The position numbers and the translations under genes are program-made. This document shows, in pieces, positions 58,548-64,000 of a DNA stretch of 64,000 nt. The notes beneath the pieces are model-generated. The model was not told where the DNA came from. It worked only from the letters and a program-made list of their open reading frames with translations, and made no database searches. Location of the stretch: assembly GCA_050084985.1 (NCBI GenBank), contig JBITNC010000001.1, positions 51,274,001-51,338,000 on the forward strand, in the 5' to 3' direction. Each line of letters starts with the position of its first letter. The first letter of the stretch is position 1. The stretch comes from Nageia nagi. Taxonomy: Eukaryota; Pinophyta.

Positions 58548-59400
58548 ATGGATTCTAATGATATAGTAAGTTTTGTCCTTAAATATATTCTTGAAGGGGT
58601 TGGCTATGACATTTGGTAGCCTAGAATGCATGGAGAGTATCAACCAAGGAACTTATAGAATGTAGAAGGTGGCAAAGAAGAACCTCAACCTAAAAATGGT
58701 AGAGCAGTTGATATTTGGAACAATAAAAATTAACAAGCACTTTCTATGTTTTTCTAGATCAATTAGTGATGATATTTTAAATTTTCAATATGCTCATGAA
58801 GCTTGGGATGAACTTAAAATCATGTTCATAGGAACAAATATGGGTAGCAAAATTTCCTTACTCTTAAAGTTTTTTAATACAAAAATGTTGTTAGATGAAA
58901 ATGTTATAAATTATCTGGTAAAAATGAGAGAGGTTAAACCCACCTTCTTTCATGTGGTTGTGAATGGGTTAATGAATTTTTTTGATATTTTATTGTACTT
59001 AGAAACATGAGTGAAAAGTTTAGAGATTTTGTAAATGTTTTGAATACTAGATTTGATTAAGAAGAGAACTTGTCAACTTTAGAAAACTTTCAAATTTGTT
59101 TGTTCACCATGAAGCAACTCTCAAAATGAAAGTAGGATCAAATAAAAAATAAGTACAAAATCAGGAACAACCAACCATTAGTTTAAATATACAAACCAAT
59201 TGTAAAACAAATGGAAGTAAAACACTAAAAGTAATAATAATGCCTCTTGTAGTTTTTCAAAAAAAAAAGTTTGGTTCAAAATCTAAAAATAAAAATCCAA
59301 AGTTTAATGGAAATTACAACTTTTATGATATTTTTTGATACAAAGAAAAAGATTATTTTAAAAAGAACAAACATAAAAGATAGCGATCATTATGATAGTG
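58548..59400 (+). pseudogene. Ty1/copia gag fragment
   Basis: From ATG 58548 (MDSNDIVSFVLKYILEGVGY). The UBN2 core reads SRSISDDILNFQYAHEAWDE and LKIMFIGTNMGSKISLLLKF, followed by NVINYLVKMREV. A zinc-knuckle remnant near 59310-59370 has lost its cysteines (NYNFYDIF). No protease or pol follows. At 59459 CAAGGGGGAGT resembles the end of a copia internal region, so pol may have been deleted. A different lineage from copia A and B. Confidence 0.72.
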
Positions 59401-59859
59401 ATAAGTAAATTTGCCATTACATGAACAAATAAACTAGGCTTACGAGAATTTGTCCTCAAGGGGGAGTAAATAATAAGATTTTCTAATAAATCTTATTTAG
59501 TGAAAATTTCTTCAAGTTTCTATATTGATTCATGTTATTTGGGTTTAGGATTTATAGTAGTTAAAATTTAATTTATGATAATAACCATTCAAAATGGAGC
59601 TTTATAGATCACAAACCCTAAAATAAGACATATATAGGCCATCATTGTATGATAAAAAAACTTTGATCTTATTGAAAATACACCTATATATGCCCATAAA
59701 ATATTTTGAACTACACTTATAATAGAATATATATATGCCCATAATATAAGATATATACACCCATAATATTACATATATATGCCCATACTATATCAATATA
59801 TGCGCACAATATACCTATACATACTTTTAAATCAAATGTAATTACATAGTTCTTGCATC

Positions 59860-60480
59860 GAATGTAATCATTGGAGGATACGCTATTGTCAAGTGTAAAG
59901 ATTTCTCTACAACCTTTTTCAACATTCTTATAGTATGTGCCACCATGCAATATGCATGATGTAGTCACAATTTCTTAGAGGATATATGCAAATCATGGCT
60001 ATAACAAGGATTCCCTTAAACTCTTTGATTTGATGAAGTACTTGGGAACCAACCTTGATAGCATAACCTTTGTATGTGTTCTACTTGCATGAAACCATGT
60101 ATATCTAGTGTATGAGGGCTATAAACACTTTAATAGCATGGATGACTTGTATTGCATTATTCGTGGAGTGCATAATTATACATGCATTGCTGACCTTCTT
60201 ATTCATGTAGGCTATCTTGAGGAAGCTTCAAATTGCATTGTCAAGTTTCCCATAAAACATGATTTGGATGTGTCTACTTGATGTTTGTAGATCACATAAA
60301 TATGTAGGAATAGGGGAATTTATCCCTTTCTAATGATAATTGGATGTGTCTGATTGGTTCTTGTAGATCACATAAGTATGTAGGATAGGAGAATTCATGG
60401 TAACATGTGGAAGAATATAAATGGCCCAAGAATCATTTGACAAGATACATGATGCATACATAGTTTCATGTACTATAGAT
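59860..60480 (+). pseudogene. PPR C-terminal fragment, paralogue of 49560-50150
   Basis: Reads TTFFNILIVCATMQ, then KDSLKLFDLMKYLGTNLDSI, FNSMDD, YTCIADLLIHVGYLEEASNC and FPIKHDLDV, the terminal PPR and E motifs. The segment from GGATGTGTCT to GGGGAATT is duplicated locally (60270-60320 and 60344-60394), and a stray unit at 60400-60470 reads FDKIHDAYIVS. Stops and frameshifts throughout. Confidence 0.78.
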
Positions 60481-60827
60481 ATTATTTGAATTTATTTATC
60501 ACTGATTACATGAACTTATTTTATTGATTCAAGTAGAATTCATAATATTGAGTTAACATAATTATTGTTATGAATCCACATGCAGATGATGTTATACTAA
60601 TACATCTTGCTATTACTGTTGCTTCTATTCGATTAACATGAGTATTCAAACATTGAGAGATAATTTTTTCATGCAATAATATTCAAACATGAGTATTCAA
60701 ACAAGTAGAAAATATAATTGAACATTATTAAGAAATTTAATGTTTTAGGTTTGAATTCCATCCACCAATTGAATTCCCTCCAATGGCTATTATCCATCTA
60801 CCATATACCTACCAGATTTATTACTTT

Positions 60828-62325
60828 TGTAGGAATGCTATTGAGCTATTAAAGCTTAAAGATATAATATTAGTTTTATATTAGATATGATTTTGTACTC
60901 TAGAATGGATGCCCATATTTCTCTAACTATCCTTGGGCTCTCCATTTAATGGTTTATCTACTTCTATGAGTGAAGATGTAATTGGCCTACCCTTTTCTGA
61001 GAAGACCTTTAGTCTATCAGACCCCATGGAGTTTAGAACACTCCATTTTTCTCCTTCTATAAATAGGAAATTCATTTCCCATTCTATTAATGCTTATGAA
61101 TGTAATGTTATGCTACCATTTTGACTTTAAGAGAAACATTCTTATTTTTCTCAACAATTCTCTATAGACTATATGGTGTGTTTTCCATTTTAAGCTTATT
61201 TGCTCAAGAAAATACTTGTAGATATTTATAGAGTTCTCTAATTCCATTTATAGGTGATAGTTAGAAGTTTGGGCACATTTTAACTATGTGGGTAAGCATT
61301 TTTTTCCATTATGAGTAATAGTTTTGAAAATTTTTGTGATTTTATCAAACTACCTTGCTTTGGACTAGTTTTTATCTAGGAACTATAACTTCCATTCTAG
61401 ATCTCTTATTATGTGATTCATTTTGAGTTGTATAGGTGAATTCAATACCTTTCCAACCATATATAACTTACCATATCTTATTGCGATATTGCACTTAGAA
61501 ATCACAAAATACAGACCTACATTTTGTAGTCTTGCTCACAAAGGTTCATGGAGTCATAAATTTGCAGATAATTTTTATGCTTCTACATTTTTCTAATTTA
61601 TTCTATACCTTCACCATTCAATACAAAATTTTGTGCTAATCAATTTCATGCTAAAACTAATCTAAAATCCATATCTTGGAAAGCTTTATTGATGCCATCG
61701 CAATTTGGATTGCCGATTCCATATTTTTGGCTCAATTTCACACTTTGGATCTCCTACTAATATTATCACCCTTCAAACTACATAAATTTGAGTATTTTTC
61801 ACCCTGAATAAACATTTTTAACCCTAGAACATGTGTTTAGGCCCGAAATGGCATGAAATTCGACTTTAGAAGTTCAAAATTTGTATTTTTTGGATTGAAT
61901 CCATACTTTGGAACTCGCTTTGTTGACTCCGCTCCTCCAAACTATGCATTTACTTGCTTTTCCACTCTAAAAAGATATTTTAACATTGGAAAGACATTTT
62001 TTGACTCCAAAAAATATGTGGAGGCCTAGAGCAGTGTAGATTTGACCCAAAAATATAAAATTCACATTCCCAATTATTCGAAAGTTTGTTTAAGGTGAGT
62101 AAATACTTATTGAAAAGGGTTTTTCAAGATATATATAAATTTTATATAAAGTTCATGTTTTGAGTTTATTTTTTAATCTAAAAATACTATAAAGTTTGGA
62201 TTTCTTGGCATTCTCAAATCACTATTTTGAGTTTAGAGTCTCTAATTGGGTTAGAGTTTGTAGTTGTAGGCCTTAAAAATCTTTAATTGGTATTAGAACT
62301 CTTGTCTTAAGCCTCCAAATATTCA
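60828..62325 (+). other. Possible LTR and upstream region of the right-edge copia
   Basis: A TATA-like CTTCTATAAATAGGAAA lies at about 61055. The stretch ends near ...AATATTCA just before the primer-site-like TTGGTATCATAGC. A start at TGTAGGAATG (60828) would give an unusually long 1.5-kb LTR. No mate is available inside the window. Confidence 0.3.
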
Positions 62326-62339
62326 ATTGGTATCATAGC
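62326..62339 (+). promoter_or_regulatory. Degraded primer binding site of right-edge copia
   Basis: ATTGGTATCATAGC resembles the initiator-Met tRNA site TGGTATCAGAGC. A second, similar sequence (ATTGGTATTAGAAC) lies 40 bases upstream at 62286-62299. Confidence 0.55.
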
Positions 62340-62360
62340 AAGACTTTCTACTAGGTTAAA

Positions 62361-64000
62361 ATGGATCTAAAGAATTGAAATTCATTACAGTTGTAGATTC
62401 TTATGTTAGATGGAGAACACTATGAATATTGGAGCATCCAGATGCGAATATTTCTCATCTCACAAGATTTGTTAAGTCTTATTTCTTAGGGATATATTGA
62501 ACTTGATGATGTAGCCTTTGTTGCACTTACATAAGATGAAATAAAGAAACTCTTAGAGATCTAAAAGAAGGATGCCAAAGATCTATTTTCTATACAAAGC
62601 GGGATAGATGTTACAATATTCCTTAAAATTGTAGAATGCAAATTCTCCAAGGGTGCATGGGACACTCTTGAGAGTGTCTACAAGGGATCATCCTGAGTCA
62701 AAGTAGCCAAGCTATAACTCTTGCGAAGGGAGTTTGAATATCTTCAAATATGATATACTGAAATTATTGAACTCTTCATGAACAAAGTTCAATATTTGGT
62801 GAATGCTCTTCATTCACATGGTGAGCAACTTGGAGACACTCAAATTGTTGATAAGGTGTTGAGAAGCTTCCCTTAGAAATTTGATCCTCTCCCCACTAAA
62901 ATTGAGGAGTCTAGGGATTTAAATAAACTCAGTCTCCCAAAATTTATTGGTAGTCTACAAACCTATGAGAAAAAACTCTAGGATAGAGCTGACAACCTAG
63001 ACCAAGTATTCCAAGGAAAACTTCGGATGAATGATCAACCTTCTACTTCCTCTAATTCAGAATCTACTTCATGAGGCCATGGAAAAGGTTGTGGTGGTAG
63101 AGATCATGGAAGAAGCAATCATGGTAGAGTAAGAGGTTAGTCAACTAATCAAATCCAGAGCTCAACCCCCTATCATTATGACTTCTATGGAAAGGATGGT
63201 CATACATAGTAGTAGTACTCTTGGAAGAAGTAGAAAGCCCACTACACTGAAGAGGATGATATTGGTAATATCTTCTTGACCCATAATAACTTTGAATTTG
63301 TTGATGACTATATTTGGTATCTAGATAGTGGGTGCTTGAATCATATGATTGGGAAAAAAATTTGTTTACTAAGGTTGAAGATAATTCTTCCAGTAAATTC
63401 TGATTTGGTGATAATAATCAAGTTGACATTATTGGAAATAGTACTATTACTTTTAAAGAAAAGTTTGCCAAGATCATGCATATGCATGGCATTTTGTATG
63501 TTTCTAGGCTAAAGCACAATCTTCTTAGCATTGGTTAGATGTGCTTAAAAGACTATATGTTAGTCTTTCAGAAGAAGTCTTGCACCATCAACAATAAGAC
63601 CAATAAGCAGGTCATTGCTAAAATTATCATGTTTGAGAATTGTATATACATATTGAAGATACAATAAGCAATAATCAAATGCTTGAGATCCACCAATAAT
63701 CCTACTTGGTTATGGCACTGGAGGTGTGGCCACATCAATCTCAACTCATTGAAATGACTATCCAAGATTGTGAGAGATATGCTTACCTTCTCACTACCCC
63801 TAACATTTTGTGTGAGAACTGCATTTTTGGGATATAACATAAAGAAAGTTTTTTCTCCCACCCACACTACACAAAGGCACCTTTGGAGTTGGTGTATGTT
63901 GATATTTGTAGACCAATGTAGAATCCCACCTTGACCATGTGCAGGTATATGATCATCTTTACTAATGATTATTCTAGAATGAATTAGTTGTATTTGTTGT
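62361..64000 (+). pseudogene. Ty1/copia gag, protease and integrase start, truncated by the window edge
   Basis: Gag from ATG 62361: LDGEHYEYWSIQMRIFLISQ (copia Gag motif YxxWxxxM), SKGAWDTLESVYKGSS, RREFEYLQI, LGDTQIVDKVLRSFP and a glycine/serine-rich tail near 63080. Protease DYIWYLDSGCLNHM is at about 63304 (DSG intact). The integrase zinc region near 63715 reads WHWRCGHINLNSLK. In-frame stops are common. It is a different lineage from copia A and B. Confidence 0.85.

Noticed and set aside
1-64000. CRISPR arrays, rRNA and tRNA genes, operons
   Set aside because: None seen. The tandem repeats present are accounted for by LTRs, PPR units or trailer hairpins.

Overview
This window looks like a piece of a large, repeat-swollen seed-plant nuclear genome, most likely a gymnosperm such as a conifer. 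That reading is inferred from the strong AT bias, the pile of nested LTR retrotransposons, many decayed PPR fragments of the 'SWTAMIAGYAQNGY' type, and a plant-only SAUR gene. No bacterial, organellar or RNA-gene content was recognised. Only one host gene appears intact: an intronless SAUR gene at 53421-53780 (+).

Left part (1-20.8 kb). A decayed minus-strand Ty3/gypsy element (RNase H, protease and gag recognisable, RT apparently absent) is split inside its RNase H by a plus-strand Ty1/copia element at 190-11032 (target duplication AGAAT). This copia A is composite: 5' LTR, leader, partial gag, truncated internal LTR, second leader, gag, pol, 3' LTR. Beyond the gypsy gag lie a tentative LTR with tandem repeats, a second minus-strand gypsy gag trace, and a SINE-like repeat near 18.0 kb that recurs near 52.5 kb.

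Middle part (20.8-44.6 kb). An unassigned decayed coding-like tract is interrupted by a degenerate chromodomain gypsy element (23915-29268). It is followed by a LINE whose endonuclease domain is split by a young copia element (copia B, 31477-40400). Copia B has 489-bp LTRs differing at only two sites by eye and a perfect TGCCT target duplication, yet its gag-pol carries four reading-frame lesions. Two features stand out. Its 5' leader carries a GC-richer block of tandem sequence clearly related to host PPR repeats, which looks like a captured gene fragment. Its 3' trailer carries five tandem hairpins with a conserved loop and compensatory stem changes.

Right part (44.6-64 kb). PPR pseudogene fragments lie on both strands (44.7-45.5 +, 47.2-47.9 -, 49.6-50.1 -, 59.9-60.5 +); one is interrupted by a 316-bp insertion with a 9-bp target duplication. 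The SAUR gene follows, with a TATA box and DST-like 3' motifs. Then come a 644-bp inverted-repeat element, a candidate copia LTR, a diverged second copy of the SAUR 3' flank, a copia gag, the PPR C-terminal fragment, and the start of another decayed copia element that runs off the right edge.

Taken together, the window records successive insertion. The chromovirus has the most diverged LTRs, copia A is intermediate (around 4-5% by eye in the first half of its LTRs) and copia B is youngest. Boundaries without target duplications or a partner LTR are approximate. All comparisons were made by eye on the sequence.
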